Positions 1 through 9,888 are shown, numbered from the stretch's first letter. The stretch: 34,648 bases of DNA from Alteromonadaceae bacterium (GCA_002691625.1 NZIK01000076.1:2308-36955); one strand, 5' to 3'. A program made the numbers and translations. Notes: generated by a model not told the origin, from the sequence alone.

Positions 1-768
1 AGCCGCGTGATCCAGCGCCTCGAAGAAGAGTGTGGATGCGTGTTATTTAAACGGGATAATCGCTCGGTGGCGCTCACTCACGGCGGCCATAAGTTGTTGA
101 ATTTTAGCGAACAAGTGCTTGGTGAATGGCAGCAGGTTCGGCAAGAGCTACGCGACGATGGCAAGGCCCTGCAGGGTGAGTTGAGCCTGTATTGTTCTGT
201 AACAGCCAGCCAGAGCCACCTGCCATCTGTACTCTCTCGTTTTCGCCAGCGTTACCCCGGCGTCGATATCCGTTTGGTGACCGGCGATCCGGGCCTGGCA
301 ATTGAACATGTAAAGCATAAAAAATCGGATGTCGCTATTGCCATTCACTCCCCGGAGTTTCCAACTGACCTGTGTTTTTCCGGATTAGACTTTGTACCCC
401 TGGTATTAATTGCCCCCCGTGAACGGCGTTTAACCCAGTTGGCGCAGGTAGACTGGCGGGTTAATCAGGTCATACTGCCCGAACAGGGGCCAAGCCGCCG
501 TATTGTTTATCATTGGTTTGCCGAACACGGCATCCGGCCTAATGTGTATGCTTCGGTAGGGGGGAATGAAGCCATTGTGTCTATGGTGGCGCTAGGCTGT
601 GGGATTGGCTTTGTGCCCCAGGTGGTGCTCGACCACTCCAGCATGTCATCCAGCGTTACCCGCATTCAGGTAGACGATATCGGCTCCTACGAGTTAGGCC
701 TGGCCTGTTTACAGGAACGCCGTCACGAGCCGTTAATTAACGCGCTGTTTCAGCTTGAGTTAAACTGA
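1..768 (+). CDS. ilvY: LysR-family transcriptional activator IlvY (5' end cut by window edge)
   Basis: The reading frame is open from base 1 and ends at TGA 766-768, giving 255 visible residues. LysR regulators are about 290-300 residues, so roughly the first 40, including the start of the winged helix-turn-helix, lie outside the window. The visible part starts in the HTH domain (IQRLEEECGCVLFKR, ending in the L-F-x-R typical of LysR proteins), then a linker helix, then the two-lobed effector domain. In enterobacteria IlvY senses acetolactate/acetohydroxybutyrate and activates ilvC. Position beside comM and ilvEDA supports the IlvY assignment; ilvC may lie just upstream, but that cannot be seen. 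Its 3' end overlaps convergent comM by 19 bp. Confidence 0.8.
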   Translation, partial: SRVIQRLEEECGCVLFKRDNRSVALTHGGHKLLNFSEQVLGEWQQVRQELRDDGKALQGELSLYCSVTASQSHLPSVLSRFRQRYPGVDIRLVTGDPGLAIEHVKHKKSDVAIAIHSPEFPTDLCFSGLDFVPLVLIAPRERRLTQLAQVDWRVNQVILPEQGPSRRIVYHWFAEHGIRPNVYASVGGNEAIVSMVALGCGIGFVPQVVLDHSSMSSSVTRIQVDDIGSYELGLACLQERRHEPLINALFQLELN

Positions 769-2261
769 CGAATTAAATTATCCAGCGCCCGGTAACCTAA
801 TGCTTCGCCAATATGGTCGGTATTAATTTGTGCCTGGTTTTCAAGGTCGGCAATTGTTCGGGCGACCTTAATAGTGCGATGAAATACCCGCATAGACAGC
901 TTTAGTTTGGTGGCAGCGCGCTGCAGAAAATCCTCAGTTTCTGCCGGCATGGCGCAATAGCTACTGAGCTCTGCCACACTTAGCGCAGCATTGCTTTTCC
1001 CCTGACGCTGCTGCTGAATTTGGTGGGCTGCCATAACTTGTTGTCTGGCCAGCACTGCAGAATCTTCACCCGACACAGGCGAAGCAAACGCATAGGAACC
1101 CGGCCGGCGCACTTCTATCTGAATATCAATACGGTCGAGTAACGGGCCGGAAAGCTTGCTTAAATAGCGTTGAATTTGTTGAGTGGTGCTGCGCCCGTCG
1201 TCGATATCGCCTGTGGGGCTTGGGTTCATTGCCGCTAATAATTGAAACCGGGCCGGATACCTGGCCTGACCGGACGCGCGGGACAGGCAAATATCGCCGG
1301 TCTCCAGCGGTTCACGTAGCACATCCAGCGCCTGGCGACCAAACTCAGGCAGCTCATCTAAAAACAATACCCCATTATGCGCCAGCGACACTTCGCCCGG
1401 CTGTGGGTGGGCCCCGCCGCCAGTCAGCGCAATGGCAGAGGAAGTATGATGAGGAGAGCGAAACGGCGGCGTTAACCAGTCTTCAGTGCCACGCTGTTCA
1501 CCCTTAACCGAATAGAGCGCGGCAGTAGCCAGCGCCTGTTGATGGTTCAGTTGCGGTAATAAACTCACCAGGCGACTGGCGAGCAAACTCTTTCCGGTCC
1601 CTGCCGGCCCTACCATCAGCAGATTATGCGAACCTGCAGCCGCGATACAAAGGGCGCGTTTAGCCTGCTGCTGACCGATGATGTCATCCCAGTGCGGGCT
1701 CGGCGGTGGCAGGGCAATGTTATTTTGAGTGTGTTTAAGCTCAAGCGTTTGTTGTCTCGTGAAGTGTAAGAAAGTATTTAACAGTGTGGCTGGCAGTAAA
1801 TATTCCAGATTATCCACCAACTGTATTTCCGCTTCATTACCCGCCGGAAGCACCAGGGTATGGTTGTTTTCTGCACAGCGCATAGCCACCGGCAGCAAGC
1901 CGGGTACCGGGCGAATATCGCCATTTAAGCTCAGCTCTCCGGCCACTTCGGTACTATTAACCGGTGATTGTTCAATTAACCCCATGGCTATCAGGATCCC
2001 CAGCGCGATGGCTAAGTCGTAGCGTCCACCGCTTTTGGGGATATCAGCCGGTGCCAGGTTTACCGTGATGCGCCGGGCCGGATATTCAAACCCGCTGTTT
2101 ATTAAAGCGCTGCGTACGCGCTCTTTGGCTTCCTGCACGGCGGTTTCGGCCAGGCCGACTAACTTAAAGGAAGGCAGACCGTTGGATAAGTGCACTTCCA
2201 CCTTTACTTTTGGTGCGCTGATCCCGGCGGCACCGCGGGTATATACAATTCCCATTCCCAT
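750..2261 (-). CDS. comM: YifB/ComM family Mg-chelatase-like AAA+ ATPase
   Basis: This is a full-length ComM/YifB protein of about 503-507 residues. The N-terminal ChlI-like domain contains the family pattern VEVHLSNGLPSFKLVGL. The AAA+ module has Walker A GPAGTGKS (about residues 222-229 from the longest start) and Walker B GVLFLDELPE, followed by the Mg-chelatase C-terminal domain. In naturally competent bacteria ComM is a hexameric helicase that promotes branch migration during integration of transformed DNA. The start is uncertain: GTG 2273, ATG 2261 and ATG 2255 are in frame and none has a strong ribosome binding site. ATG 2261 is chosen because MGMGIVYTRG fits the family N-terminus. Adjacency to the ilv operon is also seen in E. 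coli (yifB). Confidence 0.92.
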   Translation of the reverse strand: MGMGIVYTRGAAGISAPKVKVEVHLSNGLPSFKLVGLAETAVQEAKERVRSALINSGFEYPARRITVNLAPADIPKSGGRYDLAIALGILIAMGLIEQSPVNSTEVAGELSLNGDIRPVPGLLPVAMRCAENNHTLVLPAGNEAEIQLVDNLEYLLPATLLNTFLHFTRQQTLELKHTQNNIALPPPSPHWDDIIGQQQAKRALCIAAAGSHNLLMVGPAGTGKSLLASRLVSLLPQLNHQQALATAALYSVKGEQRGTEDWLTPPFRSPHHTSSAIALTGGGAHPQPGEVSLAHNGVLFLDELPEFGRQALDVLREPLETGDICLSRASGQARYPARFQLLAAMNPSPTGDIDDGRSTTQQIQRYLSKLSGPLLDRIDIQIEVRRPGSYAFASPVSGEDSAVLARQQVMAAHQIQQQRQGKSNAALSVAELSSYCAMPAETEDFLQRAATKLKLSMRVFHRTIKVARTIADLENQAQINTDHIGEALGYRALDNLIRQFNSS

Positions 2262-2769
2262 GATGTTCTGCACTGTTGGGGCGTTTTAAAGAGCAGTTTA
2301 GTGAGGATGGGTACTCAAGAACACTGAGCCTTGGTGCAGATTCGTCGAAAGAATGGCGGGTTTGGTCGGTCAAAAGGTTAATTTTTATGCCCTGCCCTTG
2401 ATCAGGCCCCGGGATCCGTGGTATTTCTACGCCCCTGAAAGGTCAACGTTATAGCCAGGCGTTAATTTTCCTTTCAAAAGCCAACCAAAAACTTCCGAAT
2501 CTGTGTCTGTATCTCGTTATTGTCTGCCAATAAACTATCGGCGATAACGGTGTTTATTATTCCGTGCAAATTGCACCGCGAGTGCCGAAGCGCTTTACGC
2601 GCACCTTAATTGCACGAGTTTACACTGTTTATCTGCGAAAAATGCCGCTGTGCATTGGGTCGCAAGCCCGCGTCATGTATCATTTGACGCGGTATTAATT
2701 ATGGTGGTCAGTTAGCAACTGGCTACTCTTTAGGGTTATCTGAAACCCGCTTGTTCTTAAGGAAACGTC
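2262..2769. promoter_or_regulatory. Intergenic region between divergent comM and ilvEDA
   Basis: This stretch of about 500 bp has no convincing gene. It must hold the comM promoter and the ilvE promoter. A 13-bp perfect inverted repeat, GTGCAA-A-TTGCAC, lies at 2564-2576, with a further TTGCAC at 2610-2615. These could be regulator sites, but no factor can be named. TTGTCT (2520-2525), 17 bp, then GATAAC (2543-2548) is a possible sigma70 promoter toward ilvE. No leader peptide rich in Ile/Val/Leu codons followed by an attenuator hairpin was found, unlike the ilvL leader of E. coli. The ilvE ribosome binding site AAGGAA is at 2759-2764. Confidence 0.4.
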
Positions 2770-3702
2770 ATGGCTAAGCAACTTGCTGATTATATCTGGT
2801 TTAACGGTAACATTATCCCCTGGAAAGAGGCTACCGTTCATGTAATGACTCACGCTATTCACTACGGTTCATCGGTCTTTGAAGGTGTGCGTGCTTACAA
2901 CACACCGGATCAGGGTACCTGTGTCTTCCGTTTACAGGAACACACCCGTCGCTTGTTCGACTCAGCCAAAATCTATCGCATGAACATTCCATACACGATG
3001 GATGAATTAAATCAGGCGCTAATCGATATCATCGTTAAAAATGAGCTTAAATCCGCTTACATCCGTCCGATTGCTTTCTTTGGTGATATTGGTATGGGCA
3101 TTAAAGTACCTTTGGATGCGGAAGCTGAGGTATCGATTGCGGCCTTTGAATGGGGCGCTTATTTAGGAGAAGAAGCGCTGAAAAACGGTGTTGATGCCGG
3201 TATTTCTTCATGGAACCGTCTGGCGGCTAACACTATGCCGACTGGCGCGAAAGCGGGTGGTAACTACCTGTCTTCACAGCTTATCTCAATGGAAGCCCGT
3301 CGCCACGGCTACGGTGAAGGAATTGCGCTGGACCGTAACGGTTACATCAGTGAAGGCGCTGGCGAAAACATCTTCGTGATCCGCGATGGCGTTATCAGCA
3401 CTACGCCTAAAACCGCGGCAATCCTGCCGGGTATTACCCGCGACACGGTCATGACGCTGGCCAAAGAACTGGGTTATGAAATCCGCGAAGAGAACATTCC
3501 GCGCGAAGCCATGTATCTGGCCGACGAGATCCTGATGTGCGGCACCGCTGCCGAAGTAACGCCGGTAAACAGCGTTGACGGCATTACCGTTGGTAAAGGC
3601 GGTCGTGGCCCGATCACCAAAGAAATTCAAGACATGTTCTTCGGCTTGTTTAACGGTAAAACCGAAGATAAATGGAACTGGTTAACCCCGGTTTATAAAT
3701 AA
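2770..3702 (+). CDS. ilvE: Branched-chain amino acid aminotransferase IlvE
   Basis: This 310-residue fold-type IV PLP enzyme catalyses the last step of valine, leucine and isoleucine synthesis, moving the amino group from glutamate to the branched 2-oxo acid. The N-terminus [20 protein letters not shown] and the block [13 protein letters not shown] are typical. The PLP lysine is Lys161 in [13 protein letters not shown], and SEGAGENIF forms part of the cofactor pocket. Length matches E. coli IlvE (309). ATG 2770 is preceded by AAGGAA at good spacing. It is the first gene of ilvE-ilvD-ilvA, with 29 bp to ilvD. Confidence 0.97.
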   Translation: MAKQLADYIWFNGNIIPWKEATVHVMTHAIHYGSSVFEGVRAYNTPDQGTCVFRLQEHTRRLFDSAKIYRMNIPYTMDELNQALIDIIVKNELKSAYIRPIAFFGDIGMGIKVPLDAEAEVSIAAFEWGAYLGEEALKNGVDAGISSWNRLAANTMPTGAKAGGNYLSSQLISMEARRHGYGEGIALDRNGYISEGAGENIFVIRDGVISTTPKTAAILPGITRDTVMTLAKELGYEIREENIPREAMYLADEILMCGTAAEVTPVNSVDGITVGKGGRGPITKEIQDMFFGLFNGKTEDKWNWLTPVYK

Positions 3703-3731
3703 GATATACCCCCACGGGACGAGAGTTTTTT

Positions 3732-5582
3732 ATGCCTAAGTTAAGATCTGCAACCACAACACAGGGACGCAACATGGCCGGAGCGCGCGCTTTATGGCGG
3801 GCCACCGGTATGAAAGACGGTGATTTTGGTAAGCCTATTATTGCCATTGCCAACTCCTTTACCCAGTTCGTGCCTGGCCACGTGCACTTAAAAGATATGG
3901 GCCAACTGGTGGCTCGAAGTGTTGAGGCTGCCGGTGGTGTGGCAAAAGAATTCAATACCATCGCGGTAGATGATGGTATCGCCATGGGCCACAGCGGTAT
4001 GCTGTACAGCCTGCCGTCCCGTGAAATTATCGCCGACTCGGTTGAATACATGGTAAATGCGCACTGCGCCGACGCCATTGTATGTATCTCTAACTGCGAC
4101 AAGATCACCCCGGGAATGCTGATGGCGTCTATGCGTCTTAATATTCCGGTAGTGTTTGTTTCCGGCGGACCGATGGAAGCGGGTAAAACCAAGCTGTCTG
4201 ATCAAATCATCAAGCTCGATTTGGTGGATGCCATGGTGGCTGCTGCAGACGATAAAGTCTCCGACGATGATACTAATGAGATTGAACGTTCAGCGTGCCC
4301 GACCTGTGGTTCCTGCTCTGGCATGTTTACCGCTAACTCTATGAACTGCTTAACCGAAGCGCTGGGTTTATCACTACCGGGTAATGGCTCAATGCTGGCT
4401 ACTCACGCCGATCGTGAAGGCCTGTTTAAGCGCGCCGGTGAACTGGTGGTTGAGCTGTGTGAGCGCTGGTATAAAAACGATGATGCCACGGCTCTGCCGC
4501 GTAACATTGCCAATTTTAACGCTTTTGAAAATGCCATGAGTCTGGATATCGCCATGGGCGGTTCTACCAATACTATTCTGCATTTACTGGCCGCGGCAAT
4601 GGAAGGGGAAGTGCCATTTACCATGGCTGATATCGACCGCTTGTCGCGCAAAGTGCCGCATCTTTGTAAAGTGGCACCCTCTACGCCGCAATACCATATG
4701 GAAGATGTGCACCGCGCCGGCGGTGTATTAGGCATTCTCAACGAATTAAACAAAGGCGGTTTGCTGCATGGTGATTGTGCTCATGTGCTGGGTAAGCCTA
4801 TCGAAGAGGTCATTGCCGAGTGGGATATCACCAATCCGGATAATGCCGATGCCACAACTTTTTATCGGGCAGGCCCGGCGGGTATTCGCACCACTAAAGC
4901 GTTTAGTCAGGACTGTCGCTGGGACGAAGCCGATGCCGACCGTGAAAAAGGCTGTATCCGTGACTTAGAGCATGCTTACAGTCAGGAAGGTGGTTTGGCC
5001 GTACTGTTTGGTAACCTGGCAGAGAACGGTTGTATTGTAAAAACCGCCGGGGTGGATGAATCCATCCTGAAATTTACCGGCCGCGCGCGTATTTATGAAA
5101 GCCAGGACGAAGCCGTTGCCGCTATCCTGAACGATCAGGTGGTTGCCGGAGATGCCGTCATTATCCGCTATGAAGGCCCGAAAGGCGGCCCGGGTATGCA
5201 GGAAATGCTCTATCCTACTTCCTATCTGAAGTCTAAAGGTTTAGGTAAAGATTGTGCGTTGATCACCGATGGCCGCTTCTCAGGTGGTACATCGGGCTTA
5301 TCGATTGGTCACTGTTCGCCAGAAGCTGCCAGTGGCGGTGGTATTGGTTTAGTGCAGGAAGGCGATACCATTGAGATCGATATTCCCAACCGGTCGATTA
5401 ATATTGCCATTACCGATGCAGAATTACAGGCCCGTCGCGCCGCGATGGAGGCCAGCGAGCGCCCATGGCGCCCGGTTAGCCGCCAGCGTGAAGTGTCGCT
5501 GTCACTGAAAACCTTTGCCATGCTGGCCACCAGCGCCGATAAAGGCGCAGTAAGAGACCCATCCAAACTGGAAGATCTATGA
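3732..5582 (+). CDS. ilvD: Dihydroxy-acid dehydratase IlvD
   Basis: At 616 residues it has the same length as E. coli IlvD. It dehydrates 2,3-dihydroxy-isovalerate and 2,3-dihydroxy-3-methylvalerate to the 2-oxo acids used by IlvE. The iron-sulfur ligands are visible: Cys122 in [11 protein letters not shown] and Cys195 in [11 protein letters not shown], with the acidic metal site around [12 protein letters not shown] (residues 79-90). The C-terminal half includes [11 protein letters not shown] and [11 protein letters not shown], both family signatures. ATG 3732 begins [24 protein letters not shown] as expected. The stop overlaps the ilvA start by 4 bp (ATGA), indicating translational coupling. 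Confidence 0.98.
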   Translation: MPKLRSATTTQGRNMAGARALWRATGMKDGDFGKPIIAIANSFTQFVPGHVHLKDMGQLVARSVEAAGGVAKEFNTIAVDDGIAMGHSGMLYSLPSREIIADSVEYMVNAHCADAIVCISNCDKITPGMLMASMRLNIPVVFVSGGPMEAGKTKLSDQIIKLDLVDAMVAAADDKVSDDDTNEIERSACPTCGSCSGMFTANSMNCLTEALGLSLPGNGSMLATHADREGLFKRAGELVVELCERWYKNDDATALPRNIANFNAFENAMSLDIAMGGSTNTILHLLAAAMEGEVPFTMADIDRLSRKVPHLCKVAPSTPQYHMEDVHRAGGVLGILNELNKGGLLHGDCAHVLGKPIEEVIAEWDITNPDNADATTFYRAGPAGIRTTKAFSQDCRWDEADADREKGCIRDLEHAYSQEGGLAVLFGNLAENGCIVKTAGVDESILKFTGRARIYESQDEAVAAILNDQVVAGDAVIIRYEGPKGGPGMQEMLYPTSYLKSKGLGKDCALITDGRFSGGTSGLSIGHCSPEAASGGGIGLVQEGDTIEIDIPNRSINIAITDAELQARRAAMEASERPWRPVSRQREVSLSLKTFAMLATSADKGAVRDPSKLEDL

Positions 5583-7117
5583 CCGTTACCGATCACGAAT
5601 ACCTTAAAAAAATCCTGTTAGCGCCGGTTTATGACGTGGCGGTTAACAGCGATTTGGTATTGTTATCGCGCTTAACCGCCGAGCTGGGCAACGACGTTTT
5701 CTTAAAGCGTGAAGACCAGCAACCGGTTAAGTCTTTTAAACTGCGCGGTGCGTACAACCGTATCGCCAGCCTGTCGCCTGAGCAATTAGATGCCGGGGTT
5801 ATTGCAGCTTCTGCCGGTAACCACGCTCAGGGCGTGGCTTACAGTGCCAATATGAAAGGCATTAACGCCACTATCGTGATGCCGGAAACCACGCCGGACA
5901 TTAAAATTGAAGCGGTACGCCGTTTTGGCGGCCAGCATGCAAACGTAGTGCTGCACGGCACCAACTTTGATACGGCCAGTGCCCATGCCCGGGCGTTAAG
6001 CGCTGAACATGGCTACACGCTGATCCCACCTTTTGACGATCCGGATGTGATTGCCGGTCAGGGCACTATTGCCCGCGAATTGCTGGAACAAAACCCAAAC
6101 CTCGACATTCTGTTTATTGCTGTGGGCGGCGGTGGTTTAGCGGCGGGTATCTCGGTATACCTTAAGCAGTTAAAACCTGAGATCAAAATTATTGCCGTAG
6201 AGTCGGAAGAATCCGCCTGTTTTAAGGCAGCTAAAGACGCCGGTGAACCAACCAGCTTGAGCTCAGTGGGCATCTTTGCTGATGGCGTGGCCGTTAAACT
6301 GATGGGCAGTGAGACCTTCCGCCTGTGTAATCAGTACGTCGATGAGATCATGACGGTCACCAACGATGAGATCTGCGGTGCCATTAAAGACATCTTCGAC
6401 GATACCCGCGTGATTGCTGAACCGGCTGGTGCGATGTCGGTAGCAGCGATTCGCAAGTATGTGAAGCAAAACGACATTCAGGGCAAAAAGCTGGGTGGCA
6501 TATTGTGTGGCTCAAACACTAATTTCCATACTCTGCGATATGTGTCTGAACGTTGTGAGTTAGGTGAGCAAAAAGAGGCGGTATTCGCGGTTAAGATCCC
6601 TGAGCGCCAGGGTGCCTTTAAGCAGTTTTGTGAATGTTTGGGTGGCCGCACCATCACCGAGTTTAATTACCGCTATGCGTCGCAGACCGAAGCGCATATT
6701 TTTGTTGGCATTAAGCTGCGGGGCGGCAAGGCCGAATTTGAAGCCCTCACTGCTGAACTGGGTGACAAAGGCTACGATTGCTTTGATCTCTCTGATAACG
6801 AATTAGCCAAACTGCACGTGCGCCATATGGTGGGTGGTCGTCCGCCAACTATTCTTAACGAAGTGGTATTCAGCTTTGAGTTTCCTGAATACCCGGGCGC
6901 TTTGCTTAACTTCCTCAACACCCTGGGTGAACGCTGGAACATTACCTTGTTCCATTATCGTAACCACGGGGCGGCAGAAGGCCTGGTGCTGGCCGGGTTT
7001 GATATTCCGCCAGAAAGCCGCAAAGCCTTTGATGAGCACGTTACTGCGCTCAACTATACCTGTCAGGATGTCACAGATAACCCGGCTTACCGGTTCTTTT
7101 TATCAGAGCCCAAGTAA
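5579..7117 (+). CDS. ilvA: Biosynthetic threonine deaminase IlvA
   Basis: At 512 residues it is the long, allosteric biosynthetic form (E. coli 514). It converts threonine to 2-oxobutanoate, the committed step of isoleucine synthesis. The catalytic PLP-binding Lys54 lies in [12 protein letters not shown], and the glycine-rich phosphate loop is [10 protein letters not shown]. Two C-terminal ACT-like regulatory domains follow (about residues 330-505; for example [20 protein letters not shown] reads [15 protein letters not shown] here), the usual site of isoleucine inhibition and valine relief. The start overlaps the ilvD stop (ATGA). It is the last gene of the operon and is followed by a strong terminator. 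Confidence 0.97.
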   Translation: MTVTDHEYLKKILLAPVYDVAVNSDLVLLSRLTAELGNDVFLKREDQQPVKSFKLRGAYNRIASLSPEQLDAGVIAASAGNHAQGVAYSANMKGINATIVMPETTPDIKIEAVRRFGGQHANVVLHGTNFDTASAHARALSAEHGYTLIPPFDDPDVIAGQGTIARELLEQNPNLDILFIAVGGGGLAAGISVYLKQLKPEIKIIAVESEESACFKAAKDAGEPTSLSSVGIFADGVAVKLMGSETFRLCNQYVDEIMTVTNDEICGAIKDIFDDTRVIAEPAGAMSVAAIRKYVKQNDIQGKKLGGILCGSNTNFHTLRYVSERCELGEQKEAVFAVKIPERQGAFKQFCECLGGRTITEFNYRYASQTEAHIFVGIKLRGGKAEFEALTAELGDKGYDCFDLSDNELAKLHVRHMVGGRPPTILNEVVFSFEFPEYPGALLNFLNTLGERWNITLFHYRNHGAAEGLVLAGFDIPPESRKAFDEHVTALNYTCQDVTDNPAYRFFLSEPK

Positions 7118-7135
7118 TTCCGAGATAATCTTAAG

Positions 7136-7162
7136 TACCCGGCATCAGCCGGGTATTTTTTT
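7136..7162 (+). terminator. Intrinsic terminator of ilvEDA
   Basis: A perfect 8-bp stem TACCCGGC / GCCGGGTA with an ATCA loop is followed by seven T residues, 18 bp after the ilvA stop. It is immediately followed by a second stem without a T-run (GCCTGAT-GAA-ATCAGGC, 7163-7179). Confidence 0.93.
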
Positions 7163-7250
7163 GCCTGATGAAATCAGGCTGGTTGAAAATTGGCCAATTT
7201 AGACTCGCCACTCTATACTAATATCAATCAGTGTTCATAAGGAGTGTGAC

Positions 7251-7625
7251 ATGTTTAACCCTTTTTCCTTTCCGCCCTTTGCCTGGAATATGCCGTTAAG
7301 CGGTGATGTAAAAGATATTTCGCCGGTGACAAGTTGGTTTTCCCCTCAGTATGAATTCAATATCGCTGGTAATGCGGCCCTTGAGAAGCAGGTGATCACG
7401 AAAGTGGCCAGCTATGGTAAGCAACTGGGCAAACTCACCAATGCTGTACTGGAACTTGCCGATGGCGAGCCCGGAGCAGCGGTGGAATCGCTAAGAGCCA
7501 TGGCTAAGGAAATCGAAGATTTAAAAAATAAAACGCTGGTTGATAGCATAGAGGCCGATCTGGCTAAACTGAAAAGTCAGGATACAGCGGCATATCAGGA
7601 ATTATTGAAGCGTCTTTCCAGGTAA
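7251..7625 (+). CDS. Small helical protein of unknown function, phasin-like
   Basis: This is a 124-residue soluble protein with no signal peptide or membrane segment. The N-terminal ~35 residues are rich in Phe, Pro and Trp (FNPFSFPPFAWNMP). The remainder is predicted long amphipathic helices rich in Ala, Leu, Lys and Glu (about residues 40-122), suggesting a coiled coil. The overall design resembles phasins or other small self-associating helical proteins, but no diagnostic motif was recognised, so the family is left open. AAGGAGT just upstream of ATG 7251 is a strong ribosome binding site. It appears monocistronic, between the ilv terminator and the small-protein pair at 7723. Confidence 0.7.
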   Translation: MFNPFSFPPFAWNMPLSGDVKDISPVTSWFSPQYEFNIAGNAALEKQVITKVASYGKQLGKLTNAVLELADGEPGAAVESLRAMAKEIEDLKNKTLVDSIEADLAKLKSQDTAAYQELLKRLSR

Positions 7626-7722
7626 TCACAAAAACAAATTAAACTAATCAGTTTTAATTGTTTTAAATCTTTCTGGTCGGCAGCCATACTTTGCTCTCAG
7701 AACAAATGTTGAGGAAAGTCTG

Positions 7723-7866
7723 ATGCAGCAAATTATTAATCACCTTCTAAACCGCAAGCCCACCACCCATGCTGAGCAATCCCAACGGGACTGTAATTTT
7801 CGCGATAACTATTATGGCGATCAGCTATGCAAAAACGTGGAAACAGAACAGTCTCCTGAGGCTTAA
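7723..7866 (+). CDS. Small hypothetical protein (47 aa)
   Basis: ATG 7723 opens a 47-codon frame ending at TAA 7864-7866. A GAGGAAAG ribosome binding site sits at 7711-7718, at good spacing. The product is hydrophilic (MQQIINHLLNRKPTTHAEQ..., then RDCNFRDNYYGDQLC) with two Cys and no membrane segment. It is followed after 12 bp by the gene at 7879, which has its own AGGAGG, so the two probably form a small operon. The product is not recognised. Support is the ribosome binding site, the ATG start and the tidy spacing. Confidence 0.5.
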   Translation: MQQIINHLLNRKPTTHAEQSQRDCNFRDNYYGDQLCKNVETEQSPEA

Positions 7867-7878
7867 CAGGAGGCGGCG

Positions 7879-8127
7879 ATGTTACTTTTATTACTCACTG
7901 CCACGTTATGTTGTATTCCACTGTGCTTATCGGTGGTTATGACCAGTAAAACCCGCTCGCAACTGTATCAGGATGCGGCCAGGCAGGGTGACGTTGCCAT
8001 GCTCCGATACTTTCGCTACACCGGTAATGATATGGCGCTGAAGGCGCACGAAAGAAAGGCCGCATTATCGGCCGCCCAACAGCACAACCATCAACAGGTG
8101 CTGGCGTTTCTTAATCAGTCTGACTGA
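7879..8127 (+). CDS. Small membrane-anchored protein with one ankyrin-like helix pair (82 aa)
   Basis: A strong AGGAGG precedes ATG 7879. Residues 1-22 (MLLLLLTATLCCIPLCLSVVM) are a hydrophobic anchor or uncleaved signal. The rest is hydrophilic and includes LYQDAARQGDVAMLRYF and ALSAAQQHNHQQVLAFL, which look like the A/B helices of ankyrin-type repeats (xAAxxGxxxxLxxL). Function is unknown. It ends 54 bp before a terminator hairpin and is probably co-transcribed with the 47-aa gene upstream. Confidence 0.65.
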   Translation: MLLLLLTATLCCIPLCLSVVMTSKTRSQLYQDAARQGDVAMLRYFRYTGNDMALKAHERKAALSAAQQHNHQQVLAFLNQSD

Positions 8128-8181
8128 TAGTTGTTATCCGATTTAATTGTGTTATCCCAATCCTTGCTTGCCCTTTAAGCT

Positions 8182-8210
8182 ATGGCGGGAAGTTTCCCCC
8201 GCCATTTTTT
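8182..8210 (+). terminator. Intrinsic terminator after the small-protein pair
   Basis: ATGGCGGG (8182-8189) pairs perfectly with CCCGCCAT (8198-8205) around an 8-nt loop and is followed by TTTTT (8206-8210). Confidence 0.88.
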
Positions 8211-8230
8211 ATAGTCTCTCGACGATCTCC

Positions 8231-8259
8231 TTTACATGCATAATCTTATGTGGGATAAA
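8231..8259 (+). promoter_or_regulatory. Possible sigma70 promoter for the NhaC gene
   Basis: TTTACA (8231-8236), a 17-bp spacer, then GATAAA (8254-8259) lie about 75 bp before ATG 8335 and downstream of the terminator at 8182. This is pattern recognition only. Confidence 0.3.
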
Positions 8260-8334
8260 AAGTATACAGAATAATATTCAGGCGTAGTAACTACCGTTAT
8301 CGCGGCGTTATGGCAGCACAGCCACGGGATCTTC

Positions 8335-9750
8335 ATGCACAAAACGCGATTGCCCTCACTGACCGAAATTCTCATTCTCACCCTTCTGCTGCTGGCCATT
8401 ATCTTTGTGGCGGTACATCAACTTGGCCTACCCATTCAACTGGCCTTTATTGGCTGCTGGTTTGTGGTGATGGGCTTTGGGAAATACCTTGGTTATCACT
8501 ATCATCATTTGCAAAAAGGGGTGATTGCAGGCGTTACTCAGGGCATGGATGCGATTATGATTTTGATCGCTGTGGGTGCACTTATCGGTAGCTGGATGGC
8601 TGGCGGAATTGTGCCCAATATTATTTATCTGGGTCTGTCGGTAATGGATCCGGCGCTGTTTCTGCCTGCTGCGTTTATTATTTGTGCCATCACCTCACTG
8701 GCAACCGGTACGTCGTTCGGTACGGCTGGCACGGCGGGGATTGCCATGATGGGCATAGGTGCTGGCTTTGATTTACCTCCGGCGCTGGTGGCCGGTGCTG
8801 CCATTTCGGGGGCTTACGTTGGCGATAAGCTTTCGCCGCTTTCTGATACCACGGTCATGACCGCCTCCATGTGTCAGGTAAACCTTATTGCGCACATTAA
8901 ATCCATGCTGTATGTCAGTGTGCCTGCCTGCATCATTGCCTGTATTGCATTTTTGTTGGTCGGCCTGGGGTTTGATCATGATGGTGGTACCGGTACCGCC
9001 CAGCAGGTAATGGATGCCATTGCCGTTCATTACACTATTGGCTGGTATATGTTGTTACCGGCGCTGATTGTCATTGGTTTACTGATGATGCGCCTGCCCT
9101 CGTTTCCGGTTATCTGGCTAGGGGCATTGCTAGGTGTGCTCTGGGCAATGCTGTTTGAACAGGCCTCTTTGGTGAGCGCTTTCGACAGTCTGTATAACGG
9201 CAATTTTATTGATACCGACGTTGAGTTCCTGCAAATCCTGCTCAATCGGGGCGGTATTACGTCGATGTTGTCGGTGATCCTGCTGGTTATTCTGGCGCTG
9301 GGACTGGGCGGACTGATGGAGTCTATTGGTGTGCTTACGGCGGTATGTAATGTCCTGCAACACTGGGCCACCACTACCGGCCGCCTAGGGCTTTCCACTA
9401 TGCTTAGCGGTATCTTAGGTAATGCGCTCGGCGGCGCGGCCTATGTATCGATAATGACCGCCAGCACCATAACATCCCGTAACTATGAACAGATGGGCAT
9501 TGATAAACGGGTACTTTCCCGCAACGTTGAATCCGGCGGAACGGTAACTACTCCAATGATCCCCTGGACCGACGGCGGTATCTTTATGGCGACTACGCTG
9601 GGGGTAAGCACGCTGAATTACCTGCCGTTTTTGTGGTACCACTGGCTGGTACTCGGCATTGCCCTGCTATATAGCTACGCAGGCTGGTATCACTTTGCTT
9701 CGGTTGAGTATGATGCCGAGGGCACGCCACATCCGCAGTCGGCAGGCTAA
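8335..9750 (+). CDS. nhaC: NhaC-family Na+/H+ antiporter
   Basis: This is a 471-residue inner-membrane protein with about 11-12 hydrophobic helices. The family signature GAAISGAYVGDKLSPLSDTTVM lies near residues 155-178, and TSLATGTSFGTAGTAG near 120-135 is another conserved intramembrane stretch. Members exchange cytoplasmic Na+ for H+, or in related proteins malate/lactate or other ions, which fits a marine cell. ATG 8335 gives a natural N-terminus, but its ribosome binding site is weak. It stands alone, with terminator 8182 upstream and 138 bp before the next gene. The precise substrate cannot be read from the sequence. Confidence 0.9.
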   Translation: MHKTRLPSLTEILILTLLLLAIIFVAVHQLGLPIQLAFIGCWFVVMGFGKYLGYHYHHLQKGVIAGVTQGMDAIMILIAVGALIGSWMAGGIVPNIIYLGLSVMDPALFLPAAFIICAITSLATGTSFGTAGTAGIAMMGIGAGFDLPPALVAGAAISGAYVGDKLSPLSDTTVMTASMCQVNLIAHIKSMLYVSVPACIIACIAFLLVGLGFDHDGGTGTAQQVMDAIAVHYTIGWYMLLPALIVIGLLMMRLPSFPVIWLGALLGVLWAMLFEQASLVSAFDSLYNGNFIDTDVEFLQILLNRGGITSMLSVILLVILALGLGGLMESIGVLTAVCNVLQHWATTTGRLGLSTMLSGILGNALGGAAYVSIMTASTITSRNYEQMGIDKRVLSRNVESGGTVTTPMIPWTDGGIFMATTLGVSTLNYLPFLWYHWLVLGIALLYSYAGWYHFASVEYDAEGTPHPQSAG

Positions 9751-9888
9751 TCTGTGTGGCGTGCGAGTTAAAAGGCTAAAGACAGTCTGAAATCATGTGT
9801 TGAGCTATTGAAGCGAAGTCTTGCTCATTACAATGCCTCAATAACGCTATATACTTCCTGGCAGTCATATGGCGTTTGAGGAATTTTT

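Noticed and set aside
2642..2698. Short ORF (ATG 2642, 18 codons) as an ilv leader peptide
   Set aside because: It lacks runs of Ile, Val or Leu codons, has no ribosome binding site and no terminator hairpin follows.
3286..3630. Long antisense frame within ilvE, and similar long shadow frames within ilvD, ilvA, plsB and others
   Set aside because: They lie wholly inside well-identified genes, have no ribosome binding sites and encode no recognisable domains.
7163..7179. Second hairpin GCCTGAT-GAA-ATCAGGC as another terminator
   Set aside because: No T-run follows on the plus strand. It may only assist the terminator just before it.
7651..7666. GTTTTAA-TT-GTTTTAA direct repeat upstream of the 47-aa gene, as a possible regulator box
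   Set aside because: Spacing and sequence do not fit the HTTAAK-N5-HTTAAK pattern and the region is simply A+T-rich.
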